The notes under the pieces: generated by a model
Told to the model about the DNA's origin: nothing
Database searches by the model: none
The model's input: only the letters and a program-made list of their open reading frames with translations
Made by a program: the position numbers and the translations under genes
Shown here: positions 40,293 through 49,122 of the stretch, piece after piece
Layout: each line of letters opens with the position of its first letter
Position numbering within the stretch: position 1 is the first letter of the stretch
From: Streptomyces sp. NBC_00659
GTDB taxonomy: Bacteria; Actinomycetota; Actinomycetes; Streptomycetales; Streptomycetaceae
Assembly: GCF_036226925.1 (NCBI RefSeq)
Contig: NZ_CP109031.1
Span: forward strand, 6,386,001 to 6,450,000
Direction of reading: 5' to 3'
DNA: 64,000 nucleotides

Positions 40293-40865
40293 TCAGCGCT
40301 CCCCGCCCGGGACCCACAGCACGTCGCCGGTGTCCTTGTTCGCCGTGCGGGCCAGGATGAACAGCAGGTCCGAGAGCCGGTTGAGGTAGGTGGCGGTCAG
40401 CGGGTTCATCGCCTCGCCGTGGACCTCCAGCGCCGCCCAGGTCGAGCGCTCGGCCCGGCGCACGACCGTGCACGCCTGGTGCAGGAGTGCCGCCCCGGCG
40501 GTGCCGCCGGGCAGGATGAAGGAGCGGAGCTTCTCCAGGCGCTCGTTGAACAGGTCGCAGTCGGCCTCCAGCCTGTCGATGTAGAACTGCTCGACCCGCA
40601 GCGGCGGGAACTTCGGGTCCTCGACCACCGGAGTCGACAGATCCGCGCCCACGTCGAACAGGTCGTTCTGCACGCGGGTGAGGACCTGGACGACCTCGTC
40701 CTCCAGGCCGCCCAGGGCGATCGCCGTTCCGATCACCGCGTTCGCCTCGTTGGCGTCGGCGTACGCCGAGATCCGCAGATCGGTTTTGGCGACCCTGCTC
40801 ATGTCGCCGAGGGCGGTGGTGCCCTGGTCGCCGGTCCTGGTGTAGATGCGCGTCAGATTGACCAT
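40293..40865 (-). CDS. Cob(I)alamin adenosyltransferase (PduO type)
   Basis: 190 residues. ATP-binding TRTGDQGTTALGD at the N terminus, ISAYADANEANAVIG, and the C-terminal signature VVRRAERSTW followed by LNRLSDLLFILAR. It adenosylates reduced cobalamin to coenzyme B12, needed by methylmalonyl-CoA mutase, whose accessory genes (epimerase, meaB) lie at 61.6-64 kb. A single gene followed by a terminator. Confidence 0.92.
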   Translation of the reverse strand: MVNLTRIYTRTGDQGTTALGDMSRVAKTDLRISAYADANEANAVIGTAIALGGLEDEVVQVLTRVQNDLFDVGADLSTPVVEDPKFPPLRVEQFYIDRLEADCDLFNERLEKLRSFILPGGTAGAALLHQACTVVRRAERSTWAALEVHGEAMNPLTATYLNRLSDLLFILARTANKDTGDVLWVPGGER

Positions 40866-40878
40866 GAGGTCAGCCTAG

Positions 40879-41628
40879 TTACGCTCCGGCCGTGCGGAAC
40901 GCCCGTGTGCCCACCGTCACGGCGAGCGCGCCGAGGGCGAGGGCCACCAGCACCCCGTACAGCATGTGGGCGGAGGTGTACGAGCCGACGTAGGCGTCCC
41001 GCATCGCGTCCGCGAGGTAGCGCAGCGGCATGAGGTGCGAGAGGACGTCCAGCCAGCCGGGGGCGAGCGCCATCGGCAGGATCAGGCCGGACAGCAGCAT
41101 GGACGGCACGGTGAGCGCGTTGACGGCGGGGCCGAACTCCTGGGGCGTACGGACCTTCATGGCGAGCGCGTAGGACAGGGAGGCGAGCGAGAGGGTCAGC
41201 AGGGCGACGAACGCGAAGCCGATCAGGACGCCGGCGAGCGGCGCCCGCAGACCCGTCACCAGCGCCGCCAGGACGAGCAGCACCGACTGGAGCACCAGGA
41301 CGGCGGCGTCGCGCAGGATGCGGCCCAGCAGGAGCGCGAGGCGGCTCACCGGAGTGACACGCATGCGCTCCACGACGCCCAGGTTCTTCTCGACGATGAC
41401 GGAGAACCCGGCGAACGCGGCACCGAACAGGCTCAGCTGGAGGAGCAGTCCGGGGACGAGGATCTGCCAGGACGTGCCCCGGGCGCCGAGCGGCAGACCG
41501 GTCAGGAGCGGGCCGAAGAGGAGCAGGTAGAGCAGGGGCATGAGGACGCCGAAGAGCATCGCGAAGCGGGAACGCAGGGTCTGGCGGGCATAGCGCCCGA
41601 AGATCAGCGCGGTGTCGTGGAGAAGCAT
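40879..41628 (-). CDS. ABC-2 type exporter permease
   Basis: 249 residues, six membrane helices, with the ABC-2 pattern SVIVEKNLGVVERMRVTPVSR and a late PSMLLSGLILPMALAPGWLDVLSHLMPLRY region. It starts 13 nt after its ATPase stop. Together with the ATPase and divergent TetR this resembles a drug-efflux cassette; the substrate is unknown. Confidence 0.88.
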   Translation of the reverse strand: MLLHDTALIFGRYARQTLRSRFAMLFGVLMPLLYLLLFGPLLTGLPLGARGTSWQILVPGLLLQLSLFGAAFAGFSVIVEKNLGVVERMRVTPVSRLALLLGRILRDAAVLVLQSVLLVLAALVTGLRAPLAGVLIGFAFVALLTLSLASLSYALAMKVRTPQEFGPAVNALTVPSMLLSGLILPMALAPGWLDVLSHLMPLRYLADAMRDAYVGSYTSAHMLYGVLVALALGALAVTVGTRAFRTAGA

Positions 41629-41641
41629 CGGCCGGTACGTC

Positions 41642-42424
41642 CTATACGGCTACGGAGGCGGCACCGGCGGGCTCCGGGCCGCGGCCGGTGATGGCGAGGA
41701 ACGTGTCCTGGAGGCTCGCGTCGAGGGAGCCGGTGTGGGCGAGCTTCAGCGCGGCGGGCGTGCCGTCGGCGACCACGACGCCCCGGTCGACGATCACGAT
41801 CCGGTCCGCGAGCGCGTCCGCCTCGTCGAGGTGGTGGGTGGTCAGGAAGACCGTGGTGCCGTAGGTGTCACGCAGCTCGCGGACGAGGTCCCAGAGGGCG
41901 GCCCGGCTGCCGGGGTCGAGACCGGTCGTCGGCTCGTCGAGGAACAGCACCTCGGGGCGGTGGGTGAGGCCGAGCGCGATGTCCAGGCGCCGTCGCTGCC
42001 CTCCGGAGAGCGCGGCCGTCCTGCGGTCCAGCACGTCGGCGAGGCCGAGCTCGTGGGCCAGTTCCCCGGCCCGCTCGGCCGCCCGCGGCTTCGTCAGCCG
42101 GTACAGCCGTCCCTGGGTGACGAGTTCCTCCCGCACCGTCACCTGAGGGTCGACGCCGCCCGACTGCGCCACGTAGCCGCAGGCGCGGCGGACACCGGCC
42201 GGATCGCCGGCCAGGTCGCGGCCCGCGACCGTCGCCGCGCCGCCGGTGGGCGCGAGCAGGGTGGTGAGCATCTTGAGCGTGGTGGTCTTGCCCGCGCCGT
42301 TCGGGCCGAGGAGGCCGAGGATCTCGCCGGGCCGCACCGTGAGGTCGATGCCGCGCACCGCCTCGACCGGGCCGTGCTTCGTCGCGAAGGTACGGGCCAG
42401 GCCGGCCGTACTGATGATTGCCAT
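41642..42424 (-). CDS. ABC exporter ATP-binding protein (DrrA type)
   Basis: 260 residues. Walker A GPNGAGKTTT, Q-loop in YVAQSGGVD, signature LSGGQRRRLDIA, Walker B VLFLDEPTTGLD, H-loop TTHHLDEADALADR. The sequence is of the daunorubicin-resistance (DrrA) branch. ATG 42424 is chosen because homology begins there; the frame remains open far upstream. Divergent from the tetR gene over an 81-nt AT-rich spacer. Confidence 0.92.
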   Translation of the reverse strand: MAIISTAGLARTFATKHGPVEAVRGIDLTVRPGEILGLLGPNGAGKTTTLKMLTTLLAPTGGAATVAGRDLAGDPAGVRRACGYVAQSGGVDPQVTVREELVTQGRLYRLTKPRAAERAGELAHELGLADVLDRRTAALSGGQRRRLDIALGLTHRPEVLFLDEPTTGLDPGSRAALWDLVRELRDTYGTTVFLTTHHLDEADALADRIVIVDRGVVVADGTPAALKLAHTGSLDASLQDTFLAITGRGPEPAGAASVAV

Positions 42425-42440
42425 GCCGTCAAGAAAAACA

Positions 42441-42466
42441 GAGTCACTGAAAATTTGCAATGACTC
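42441..42466. promoter_or_regulatory. Candidate TetR operator
   Basis: GAGTCA (42441-42446) and TGACTC (42461-42466) form an inverted repeat around an AT-rich centre (AAAATTT), between divergent exporter and tetR starts. The position suggests repression of both. Confidence 0.5.
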
Positions 42467-42505
42467 CAAAAATTCAGGAGCTCCAGCGAAAGCTACGATG
42501 CGTGC

Positions 42506-43138
42506 ATGACCGAGGGGCTCAGGGAGCGGAAGAAGCGGCAGACCCGGCAGTACATCTCCGATGTCGCCACGGGGCTGTTCCTGGAGCGGGGCTTCGACGC
42601 GGTGAAGGTCGCGGAGATCGCGGACGCCGCGAACGTCTCCGTGAACACCGTGTACAACTACTTCCCGGCCAAGGAGGACCTCTTCCTCGACCGGTCCGCG
42701 GGCGTGGTCGACCGGCTCGCCCGCTGGGTGCGCGGCCGCCCGAAGGGCGAGTCCGCCGCCGTCGCCGTCCTGCGCGAACTGCGCGAGGAGGCCGAGGCGG
42801 TCTCGCCCCGGCTCGGCCTGGCGGTGGGTGTCGCCCGCTTCATGCAGGTCGTCGACGAGGCCCCCGCGCTCCGCTCGCGGCTCTGGGCGATCGGCCAGGA
42901 GGCCCTGGAGGAAGCCCTGCGCGAGGAGACCGGTGCGCCGCCCGGGGACCCCCTGCCGGGCCTCGTCGCCGGTCAGATCAACTGGGTGCACCAGACCGTC
43001 ACGACGGCCATCAGCCGCGAGATGAGGGCGGACCGCGCCCCGGACGAGGTGTCGCGCGAGATCCTCGTGCTCCTCGACGACATGGAGGAGCTCCTGAGCC
43101 CGAAGGTTCTCGGCTACGCCGTACGGGCTGACGGATGA
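42506..43138 (+). CDS. TetR-family regulator
   Basis: 210 residues. N-terminal HTH: RKKRQTRQYISDVATGLFLE, then VAEIADAANVSVNTVYNYFP and AKEDLFLD. The C-terminal helical ligand domain has no known match. Divergent from the ABC exporter, so probably its local repressor responding to the exported compound. Confidence 0.9.
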   Translation: MTEGLRERKKRQTRQYISDVATGLFLERGFDAVKVAEIADAANVSVNTVYNYFPAKEDLFLDRSAGVVDRLARWVRGRPKGESAAVAVLRELREEAEAVSPRLGLAVGVARFMQVVDEAPALRSRLWAIGQEALEEALREETGAPPGDPLPGLVAGQINWVHQTVTTAISREMRADRAPDEVSREILVLLDDMEELLSPKVLGYAVRADG

Positions 43139-43153
43139 TCCGAGGCCCGGTGA

Positions 43154-43172
43154 CACGTCCGGACCGGACGTG
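43154..43172. terminator. Hairpin after tetR
   Basis: CACGTCCGG and CCGGACGTG separated by one base, 15 nt after the tetR stop. A short GTCTCA/TGAGAC stem follows at 43179-43195. Confidence 0.5.
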
Positions 43173-43288
43173 ACGGGTGTCTCACGCCCTGAGACCGTGA
43201 CACGCGTTACTTACGGGTTTCCCGCCCCCTTCCGAACGCTACTCTCCGCCGAAGAGGCATACACAAGCAGCGTGTTAAGGGAGTACGA

Positions 43289-44137
43289 GTGGCTGGGAAG
43301 CTCGCCGTCATCGGAGCCGGACTCATGGGGTCCGGTATCGCCCAGGTCTCCGCGCAGGCGGGCTGGGACGTCGTTCTGCGCGATGTCACCGACGAGGCGC
43401 TGAACCGCGGCCTCGACGGCATCAGGGCCTCGTACGACAAGTTCGTGAGCAAGGGCAGGCTGGAAGCCGCCGACGCGGACGCCGCGCTCGCGCGGATCAC
43501 GGCGACCACCGACCTGGACGCGGCCGCCGACGCCGACATCGTCGTCGAGGCGGTCTTCGAGAAGCTCGAGGTCAAGCACGAGATCTTCCAGGCCCTGGAC
43601 AAGATCGTCCGCCCTGACGCCGTGCTCGCCTCCAACACCTCCGCGATCCCGATCACCAAGATCGCGGCGGCCACGGAGCGCCCGGAGCGGGTCGTGGGCG
43701 TGCACTTCTTCTCGCCGGTGCCGATGATGCAGCTCGTCGAGCTGGTCCGCGGTTACAAGACCAGCGACGAAACGCTCGCCACCGCGCGGGAGTTCAGCGA
43801 GTCCGTCGGCAAGACCTGCATCGTCGTCAACCGCGACGTGGCCGGCTTCGTGACCACCCGCCTCATCTCGGCCCTCGTCGTCGAGGCGACGAAGCTGTAC
43901 GAGTCGGGCGTGGCCACCGCCGAGGACATCGACCTCGCCTGCCGGCTGGGCTTCGGCCACGCCATGGGACCCCTGGCCACCGCCGACCTCACGGGCGTCG
44001 ACATCCTGCTGCACGCCACCGGCAACATCTACACCGAGACCCAGGACGAGAAGTTCGCCCCGCCGGAGCTGATGCGCCGGATGGTTGACGCCGGTGACAT
44101 CGGGCGCAAGAGCGGGCAGGGCTTCTACAAGCACTGA
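43289..44137 (+). CDS. 3-hydroxybutyryl-CoA dehydrogenase
   Basis: 282 residues. NAD fold VIGAGLMGSGIAQ (7-19), catalytic His-Glu pair in VGVHFFSPVPMMQLVE, NRDVAGFVTTR, and C-terminal GHAMGPLATADLTGVD and IGRKSGQGFYKH. It oxidises 3-hydroxyacyl-CoA in butyrate/PHB or ethylmalonyl-CoA metabolism. GTG with AAGGGAG upstream. Confidence 0.92.
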   Translation: MAGKLAVIGAGLMGSGIAQVSAQAGWDVVLRDVTDEALNRGLDGIRASYDKFVSKGRLEAADADAALARITATTDLDAAADADIVVEAVFEKLEVKHEIFQALDKIVRPDAVLASNTSAIPITKIAAATERPERVVGVHFFSPVPMMQLVELVRGYKTSDETLATAREFSESVGKTCIVVNRDVAGFVTTRLISALVVEATKLYESGVATAEDIDLACRLGFGHAMGPLATADLTGVDILLHATGNIYTETQDEKFAPPELMRRMVDAGDIGRKSGQGFYKH

Positions 44138-44352
44138 ACGATCATGCGGCGACCGGGATCCGGTCGCCGCATGTGCCGCGGAAGCCGTGCACACCTCTCG
44201 GATGTCACTCCATGAGGTGAATTCGGTATCGGTTCGCTTACAGACGGCAACCTTCACGGCCCTCAGGCAGTCAGACCATGCACAACATGCAGACGCGAAG
44301 ACGCGGAAACAGACACACGCGGAGTTACGAGACGCATTCTCGGGGAGCGCAT

Positions 44353-44676
44353 ATGTACATCAGGGGCGACCACGCCGAGCTGGTCGTCGGGGGCCGCCTC
44401 GACGTACGCAGCGCGGCGGACGCCCGTACGGTCCTGCACACGGCCGTCGACGACGGAGCGGGCGACCTGGTGCTGGATCTGTCCGAGCTGGATTCCTGGG
44501 ACGCCACCGGGCTCGGTGTCATCATGGGGGCCCACCGACGCGCCGGGCGGTGCGGCCGACGGCTCGTGCTGCGCGGCGTACCGCCGCAGATGCAGCGCCT
44601 GCTGGTGGCCACCCGGCTGCACCGGATCCTGGCGATCGAGGGCGGGATCGGGGTCGAGTCCCTGCCCCGGGTGTGA
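44353..44676 (+). CDS. STAS-domain protein (anti-sigma factor antagonist type)
   Basis: 107 residues from ATG 44353 (GGGGAG upstream). STAS fold: AELVVGGRLDVRSAADAR, LVLDLSELDSWDATGLGVI, LVLRGVPPQMQRLL. The residue at the phosphorylation loop is Thr (DATGLG) rather than Ser. No anti-sigma kinase gene is adjacent; the next gene encodes a large NTPase-like membrane protein. Confidence 0.82.
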   Translation: MYIRGDHAELVVGGRLDVRSAADARTVLHTAVDDGAGDLVLDLSELDSWDATGLGVIMGAHRRAGRCGRRLVLRGVPPQMQRLLVATRLHRILAIEGGIGVESLPRV

Positions 44677-44703
44677 CCCGAGCGCACGCCCCCGTCACTC
44701 CTG

Positions 44704-44725
44704 CGCGCACGCGACCGCGTGCGCG
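44704..44725. terminator. Hairpin after the STAS gene
   Basis: CGCGCACGCG followed by AC and its reverse complement, 28 nt after the stop. No gene is seen in 44726-44960. Confidence 0.45.
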
Positions 44726-44960
44726 ACCGAGTACGCGCCCCGGCCGCCGCACCGGGCGCACGGCGTGCACAATCCTCACGAAGCCGTGATGCTTCGGGCG
44801 GCGCGGTACCCCGCCTGTTCATAGATACTGTGCGAAGGTTTAGGGTTCGGCTGCCCGCCGACCGAAACCCTACGAGCGGGCACCGGACCAGAAGCGACGA
44901 AGCGGTGTGCAGCCAGGCCGGGAGGGCATCGGCACACGACGCTTTTGGGGGGCTTGGAAC

Positions 44961-47495
44961 ATGGACCCGATCAACCGGGGAGCCGAAGAGCACGGCCATG
45001 ACGACGACGGTCAGGTGACTCGCCCGCGCCCGCCGCGTGACCCGCTCGCAGCCGACCTCGGCCAGCACAAACCCGTGCCCGTCCGCACGGTCAGACTCGT
45101 CACGGGCGAATTCGCGCTCACCGTCAACCCCATCGACGGCAGCGAGATAGAGAACTGCCCGCCGCACGAGCGGCCGGCGACGCCGGCCAGGCACGACGCC
45201 GCGAAACGCGCCGAACTGGCCCGCGCGGCCCAGCCGCCCGTTCCGCCCGGCCCGGCCCAGCCCCGGCTGCCGCTCCTCGAACGCCACGAGGAGCGCGAGC
45301 AGGTCGTGCGCCTCCTCGCGCGCGGCCGCTCGGTACGGCTCACCGGCCCCTCGGGATCCGGCCGCACCGTCCTGCTGGACGCCGTCGCCGAGGACTGCGC
45401 GGACCTCGCCCCCGACGGCGTCGTCCGCCTGTCCGGCCTCGGGCGCACCGCGAGCGACGTGCTGTACGACCTCTTCGCGGCCGTCTACGAAGCCCCCTTG
45501 TACCGCCCGGACCACGAGGAACTGCACCGGCTCGTCCGCGAGATCGGGGCGGTCGTCATCGTCGACGACGCGGAGATCGGCGGCAGCGCCCTCGACGTGC
45601 TGCTCGACGCCACCCCCGAGTGCGCCTTCGTGATCGCCGTCACTCCCGACATACCGGCCCCGTCCGTCCAGGCCCAGCTCGACGAGGTCCTGCTCGGCGG
45701 TCTCGACCGCAGCGGCGGCCTCGAACTGCTGGAGCGCTCCGTCGGACGCGTCCTGAGCGAGGACGAGTCGAACTGGGCGGGCGACCTCTGGTTCGAGTCC
45801 GAGGGACTGCCGCTGCGCTTCATACAGGCCGGAGCGCTGCTGCGGCAGCGCGACCGGATGCAGGCCAGCGAAGAGGCCTTCGACGACTACGGCGTCTTCC
45901 AGGAAGCCCCGGCCGACGCGGCCTTCGAGACAGGCGACGGAACCGACGTACCGCTGCCCTCGCTCGCCGAGGGCGCCGCGCCCGCCGCGCTGCTCGCCTC
46001 CCGGCTCAGCGAGTCGGCGCGCGCCACTCTGCGCTTCGCCGTCGCGCTCGGCGGCGAGGTGCCCCACCAGGCCCATCTGCCCGCACTCGTGGGCGACACC
46101 CACGCCGACGCCGCGCTCGCCGAACTCGCGGCCTCCGCGCTGATCTCCCCGGTCGGCTCCCGCTACCGGCTCGCCGCCGGGGTGCAGGTCCAGCTGGAGG
46201 CCTCCGGATACGCGGACACCGTCCAGGAGAGCGCGCTGGCCGCCGCGCGGCACTACACCTGGTGGGCCGGGCACCCCTCGGTCACCCCGGAGCGGGTCTG
46301 CGCCGAGGCCGACGCGCTGCTCGCCGCCCTGGACATGCTCGTCCCGGTCACCACCGTCCCGCAGGACGAGGCCGAGGAGAGCGTCTCCGTCCAGCTCGCC
46401 CGCACGGCCGCGCCCGCCTTCGCGGCGGGACTGCACTGGAGCGCCTGGGAGCGCGTCCTGCGGTTCGGCGTCGAGGCCTCCGAGCTGGCCGACGACCTCG
46501 GTGAACAGGCCTACTTCCACCACGAGTTGGGTGTACTCGCGCTCTGCGGCCACCAGCTCGACCGGTCCCGCGCCGAGCTGGAGGCCTCCGTCGCCATGCG
46601 CGGCGAACTCGCCGACAAGCGCGGCACCACCGCCGGCCGCCGCGCCCTCGCGCTGGTCACCGACCGCTCCGGAACCCTTCAGCTGACCGGCGGGCGCACC
46701 GCGGCGGGCGAAGAGGTGCCCGGCGCGCGTCACGAGGAGTCGGTGTCGCCTCCCGGCGGTGTACCGGCCGCCTTCCCCCGCACCGACCCGTCGGGCGACA
46801 CCCTCACGGTGCTCGCCCACCCGGGCAGCCCCGGCATTCCGCCGGCCGGGCCGCGGAGCGTCGCGGGGCGGCTGGTCACCGGCACCCGGCGCAATCTGGT
46901 GGCCGCGGGCGCGGGCGCGCTCCTCGTCGCCGTCCTCGGGACCGTGGTGACCCTCGGAGCGACCTCGGACCACAACAACGACACGCCGTCCGAGAAGATC
47001 GGCGTCAACCCGTCGGCCACGCAGGACAGCCAGGAGGACAGCCTGGGCGCGGACACGCCGAAGAAGGGCGACGACGCCTCTCCCGGCGCGGTGGCCACCC
47101 CCACCGACCCGGGCCCCGACGGCACGTACGGCACCTCGGACGACCCGACCCCCACGGCCTCGGCGAGCCGGCAGCCGTCCGGCGAACCGAGCGGGACGCA
47201 CACCGGCGCGAGCAAGCCCTCGAAGTCGTCGTCCGCGCCGCCGTCGAAGTCGCCCACGCACAGGCCCTCCCCGTCCCCCTCGAAGTCGTCGAGCGCCTCG
47301 CCGTCGGCGTCCTCCACGAAGTCGTCGAGCCCTTCGCCGTCCACGTCGCCGTCGGCCAGTACGTCGACGACCCCGGCCACCACCGACTCCGCGAGCGGCC
47401 CCGTGCCGAGCAGCGCGGCGGCGCAGACGTCGGCGGGCAGCGGGCCGGAGAGCACCGGCTTCGCCACGACGTCGCCGAGCGGCACGGTGATCTGA
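44961..47495 (+). CDS. Large membrane-anchored NTPase-like protein with Ser/Pro-rich extracellular tail
   Basis: 844 residues. Cytoplasmic part: residues about 100-350 are an AAA/STAND-like NTPase with LTGPSGSGRTVLL (Walker A, Lys replaced by Arg) and VVIVDDAEIGG (Walker B); about 350-575 is helical, LuxR/AfsR-like. One membrane helix at about 638-660 (NLVAAGAGALLVAVLGTVVT), then 180 residues of Ser/Pro/Thr/Lys sequence that could span the cell wall. ATG 44961 has only a weak GGGGGG upstream. Function unknown; may be a sensor or scaffold. The terminator is shared with nucS. Confidence 0.75.
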   Translation: MDPINRGAEEHGHDDDGQVTRPRPPRDPLAADLGQHKPVPVRTVRLVTGEFALTVNPIDGSEIENCPPHERPATPARHDAAKRAELARAAQPPVPPGPAQPRLPLLERHEEREQVVRLLARGRSVRLTGPSGSGRTVLLDAVAEDCADLAPDGVVRLSGLGRTASDVLYDLFAAVYEAPLYRPDHEELHRLVREIGAVVIVDDAEIGGSALDVLLDATPECAFVIAVTPDIPAPSVQAQLDEVLLGGLDRSGGLELLERSVGRVLSEDESNWAGDLWFESEGLPLRFIQAGALLRQRDRMQASEEAFDDYGVFQEAPADAAFETGDGTDVPLPSLAEGAAPAALLASRLSESARATLRFAVALGGEVPHQAHLPALVGDTHADAALAELAASALISPVGSRYRLAAGVQVQLEASGYADTVQESALAAARHYTWWAGHPSVTPERVCAEADALLAALDMLVPVTTVPQDEAEESVSVQLARTAAPAFAAGLHWSAWERVLRFGVEASELADDLGEQAYFHHELGVLALCGHQLDRSRAELEASVAMRGELADKRGTTAGRRALALVTDRSGTLQLTGGRTAAGEEVPGARHEESVSPPGGVPAAFPRTDPSGDTLTVLAHPGSPGIPPAGPRSVAGRLVTGTRRNLVAAGAGALLVAVLGTVVTLGATSDHNNDTPSEKIGVNPSATQDSQEDSLGADTPKKGDDASPGAVATPTDPGPDGTYGTSDDPTPTASASRQPSGEPSGTHTGASKPSKSSSAPPSKSPTHRPSPSPSKSSSASPSASSTKSSSPSPSTSPSASTSTTPATTDSASGPVPSSAAAQTSAGSGPESTGFATTSPSGTVI

Positions 47496-47531
47496 CCGTT
47501 CGGTCCGGACGCACCGGACCGTCTGGACAAA

Positions 47532-47569
47532 GCAGAGGGCCGGGTCCGATGGCGGACCCGGCCCTCTGC
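47532..47569. terminator. Bidirectional terminator
   Basis: A 17-bp perfect stem with ATGG loop (47532-47548, 47553-47569) between convergent genes. Confidence 0.92.
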
Positions 47570-47589
47570 CGTATACGAACCCGGGGGGC

Positions 47590-48261
47590 TCAGAACAGCC
47601 GCAGTTTGTCGTCCTCGATGCCGCGCAGGGCGTCGTAGTCCAGGACCGCGCACCCGATGCCGCGGTCGGTGGCGAGGACGCGGGCCTGCGGCTTGATCTC
47701 CTGGGCGGCGAAGATGCCGCGGACCGGCGCGAGGTGCGGGTCGCGGTTCAACAGCTCCAGATAGCGCGTGAGTTGCTCCACGCCGTCGATCTCGCCGCGG
47801 CGCTTGATCTCCACGGCGACGGTCTTCCCCTCGCCGTCCCGGCACAGGATGTCGACCGGGCCGATGGCCGTCATGTACTCGCGGCGGATGAGCGAGTAGC
47901 CCTCGCCGAGGGTCTCGATGCGGTCGGCGAGCAGCTCCTGGAGGTGCGCTTCCACGCCGTCCTTGATCAGGCCGGGGTCCACGCCGAGTTCGTGCGAGGA
48001 GTCGTGGAGGATCTCCTCCATCGTGATGATGAGCTTCTCGCCCGCCTTGTTGATGACGGTCCAGGTGCCTTCGTCGTCGCCGGACCCCTCCTTCAGTGTG
48101 CAGGGCGGCGACATCCAGTTGAGGGGCTTGTAGGCCCGGTCGTCCGCGTGGATCGAGACGCTGCCGTCCGCCTTCACGAGGATCAGGCGGGGGGCCGACG
48201 GGAGATGGGCGGTGAGCCGGCCCGCGTAGTCCACGGAACAGCGGGCAATGACGAGACGCAT
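47590..48261 (-). CDS. nucS: Mismatch-specific endonuclease NucS/EndoMS
   Basis: 223 residues. N-terminal DNA-binding/dimerisation domain ([20 protein letters not shown]) and C-terminal RecB-like nuclease with GPVDILCRD and [17 protein letters not shown] (D...ExK). It performs non-canonical mismatch repair in actinobacteria, which lack MutS/MutL. ATG 48261 is the family start; the frame continues upstream. Confidence 0.95.
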   Translation of the reverse strand: MRLVIARCSVDYAGRLTAHLPSAPRLILVKADGSVSIHADDRAYKPLNWMSPPCTLKEGSGDDEGTWTVINKAGEKLIITMEEILHDSSHELGVDPGLIKDGVEAHLQELLADRIETLGEGYSLIRREYMTAIGPVDILCRDGEGKTVAVEIKRRGEIDGVEQLTRYLELLNRDPHLAPVRGIFAAQEIKPQARVLATDRGIGCAVLDYDALRGIEDDKLRLF

Positions 48262-48625
48262 GGTCGGCAACGCTACTCGACCGGCGGCGGTGCACGCGAT
48301 TCTCGCGACCGTCCCGCGCCCGTCTCCCGGGCCCGGCGCCGAGGAGGAACTCATGGTTCGCCCCATTTGTTCCCCCGGCTTCCGTCGCCCGGCCCGGCCG
48401 GCGTTCTCGCGGGTCACCCCATTGATCCTGAAGATTCCCTGTTCCTCCGTGGCCGATTGTCGGCCTACCCGCGGTTCGCTATGTGCCCATTCTCCTGGTG
48501 CCGTTACCTGCCGATGCTTACCGTATGAACGGGAGGTCGCGATACATGTACTCAGCGTGTTCGGTATCGCGGTCCCCGTCCCTGTCCGGCAACCCCCGAT
48601 GTGTGGGGGTGCGAGAGGAGTACCC
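48262..48625. other. Divergent intergenic region of nucS and SCO5389-type gene
   Basis: 364 nt. No gene supported. It must contain both promoters, but no clear -35/-10 pair was identified; a GAGAGGAG ribosome site precedes 48626. Confidence 0.5.
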
Positions 48626-49018
48626 ATGTCGCTCGACGTCTCACCGGCCCTACTCCAACAGGCCGAGCGAGGCGAGGTCGATGAAGCTGAATTCGTCGAC
48701 TGCGTCCGGACCTCCCTGCCCTACGCGTGGGAGATGATCAGCTCCCTGGTGGCCCAGCTGAAGGTGGACGGCGGCAAGTTCGCCGACAACCAGACGCCCC
48801 CGCCGGACGAGCAGGCACGTGGCCAGCTGCTGCGTGCGCTCGCGAGTGACGCGATACGCGGCGCGCTGCAGCGGCACTTCGGAGTGCGGCTGGCCTTCCA
48901 GAACTGCCACCGGGTGGCGGTGTTCCCACTGGACGACTCGGTGGACGACACACTGGCACGCTTCACCTCGGTCCGCAGTCAGCTGCTCAACCAGTCCCCG
49001 GAGTTCAGGGACTGCTGA
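48626..49018 (+). CDS. Conserved streptomycete protein (SCO5389-like), function unknown
   Basis: 130 residues, acidic N terminus ([21 protein letters not shown]), central [18 protein letters not shown] and C-terminal [19 protein letters not shown]. Mainly helical, no membrane segment, no known motif. The ATG at 48626 has GAGAGGAG upstream. Naming rests on resemblance to a small protein conserved in Streptomyces. Confidence 0.75.
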   Translation: MSLDVSPALLQQAERGEVDEAEFVDCVRTSLPYAWEMISSLVAQLKVDGGKFADNQTPPPDEQARGQLLRALASDAIRGALQRHFGVRLAFQNCHRVAVFPLDDSVDDTLARFTSVRSQLLNQSPEFRDC

Positions 49019-49092
49019 CGCACTGATGCCGCATTGCTTGCCGCTCCGTACGCGGGAGGTGCATTGGTACTGGGGCGGCAAGCTCCCCGCGT

Positions 49093-49113
49093 GTCCGGCC
49101 CGTCGGGCCGGAC
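49093..49113. terminator. Terminator between convergent genes
   Basis: GTCCGGCCC pairs with GGGCCGGAC across GTC, between the stops at 49018 and 49123. Confidence 0.75.
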
Positions 49114-49122
49114 CCCGTGCGG

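Noticed and set aside
44325..47261. A 978-codon minus-strand frame antisense to the NTPase-like gene
   Set aside because: Gly/Arg/Glu-rich composition with no motif; the + strand has Walker-like, membrane and Ser/Pro segments.
46730..48295. Minus-strand 521-codon frame spanning the terminator at 47.5 kb
   Set aside because: Crosses a 17-bp terminator and is antisense to two supported genes.
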